Shown piece by piece: positions 7,203 through 7,292 of a stretch of 7,292 bases of DNA. The notes under the pieces were generated by a model. The model was given only the letters and a program-made list of their open reading frames with translations, was not told where the DNA came from and searched no databases. The position numbers were made by a program, and so were the translations under genes. Source of the DNA: Burkholderiaceae bacterium (GTDB taxonomy: Bacteria > Pseudomonadota > Gammaproteobacteria > Burkholderiales > Burkholderiaceae). The stretch covers positions 1-7,292 of the forward strand of contig CANCQD010000107.1 of assembly GCA_947380285.1 (NCBI GenBank), written 5' to 3'. How positions within the stretch are numbered: position 1 is the stretch's first letter; the number at the start of each line of letters is the position of its first letter.

Positions 7203-7292
7203 GCACTCGGGTCCATTTTGGACTTGAAATCGCGAGTTGAGCCTTCCAGGGTGGCGTTTTTTAGCGCAGCTAGGACTCAACTTTAGAAACAA
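7203..7292 (+). promoter_or_regulatory. structured 5' leader, probably of rpsB (ribosomal protein S2)
   Basis: Starting just after the -10 element, at least 90 bases of non-coding RNA can fold in two ways. Helix A pairs ACTCG (7205-7209) with CGAGT (7233-7237) and contains a small GTCC/GGAC hairpin (7211-7214 with 7220-7223). Helix B pairs AGTTGAG (7235-7241) with CTCAACT (7276-7282), extended by CC (7242-7243) with GG (7273-7274) past one bulged A, and encloses a GCG/CGC hairpin (7254-7256 with 7265-7267). A and B share 7235-7237 and so exclude each other in part. In E. coli the same map-rpsB gap holds a conserved leader (also annotated as the t44/tff RNA) through which S2 controls rpsB-tsf. 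Homology to it is inferred from position only. Confidence 0.5.

Noticed and set aside
7040..7292. A tRNA, other stable RNA gene or CRISPR repeats in the map-rpsB gap
   Set aside because: No cloverleaf, no regularly spaced repeats; the inverted repeats differ from one another.

Overview
The gene content and order suggest a betaproteobacterium of the Burkholderiaceae type. A small-genome freshwater lineage such as Polynucleobacter would fit the moderate base composition of the core genes (hand-counted lines in glnD are about 47-53% G+C). The genus is inferred from gene order and composition and is not proven by any marker here.

Layout: positions 1-195 are the 3' end of ligA (NAD-dependent DNA ligase, BRCT domain). 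After a 73-base gap, three + strand genes with overlapping ends follow: a large FAD/NAD(P)-binding protein of the YdhS/COG4529 type (269-1927), a Bcr/CflA-type major facilitator exporter (1905-3137) and a Nudix hydrolase (3134-3604). Convergent with these on the - strand is the map-glnD pair: methionine aminopeptidase (7039-6203), then, 4 bases later, the PII uridylyltransferase (6198-3601). The last 253 bases (7040-7292) are intergenic. They hold several inverted repeats, a good -10 element and what looks like the structured 5' leader of rpsB, whose start codon lies beyond the window. This matches the map-glnD / rpsB divergent arrangement known from E. coli.

How the genes work together: map and glnD are housekeeping and nitrogen-control genes that probably share a transcript. 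ligA is unrelated to them in function. The FAD protein and the exporter are clearly more AT-rich than the flanking core genes (hand-counted lines 27-35% G+C). Their overlapping ends suggest coordinated translation. A reasonable but unproven reading is an acquired two- or three-gene unit in which a flavoprotein modifies a small molecule and the MFS protein exports it. No substrate can be named from the sequence.

I found no mobile element, CRISPR array, tRNA, rRNA or recognisable defence system. The most interesting points are the AT-rich operon between ligA and glnD, the shared CTAG stop and hairpin at the convergent junction, the 19-bp dyad upstream of map, and the competing helices in the rpsB leader.
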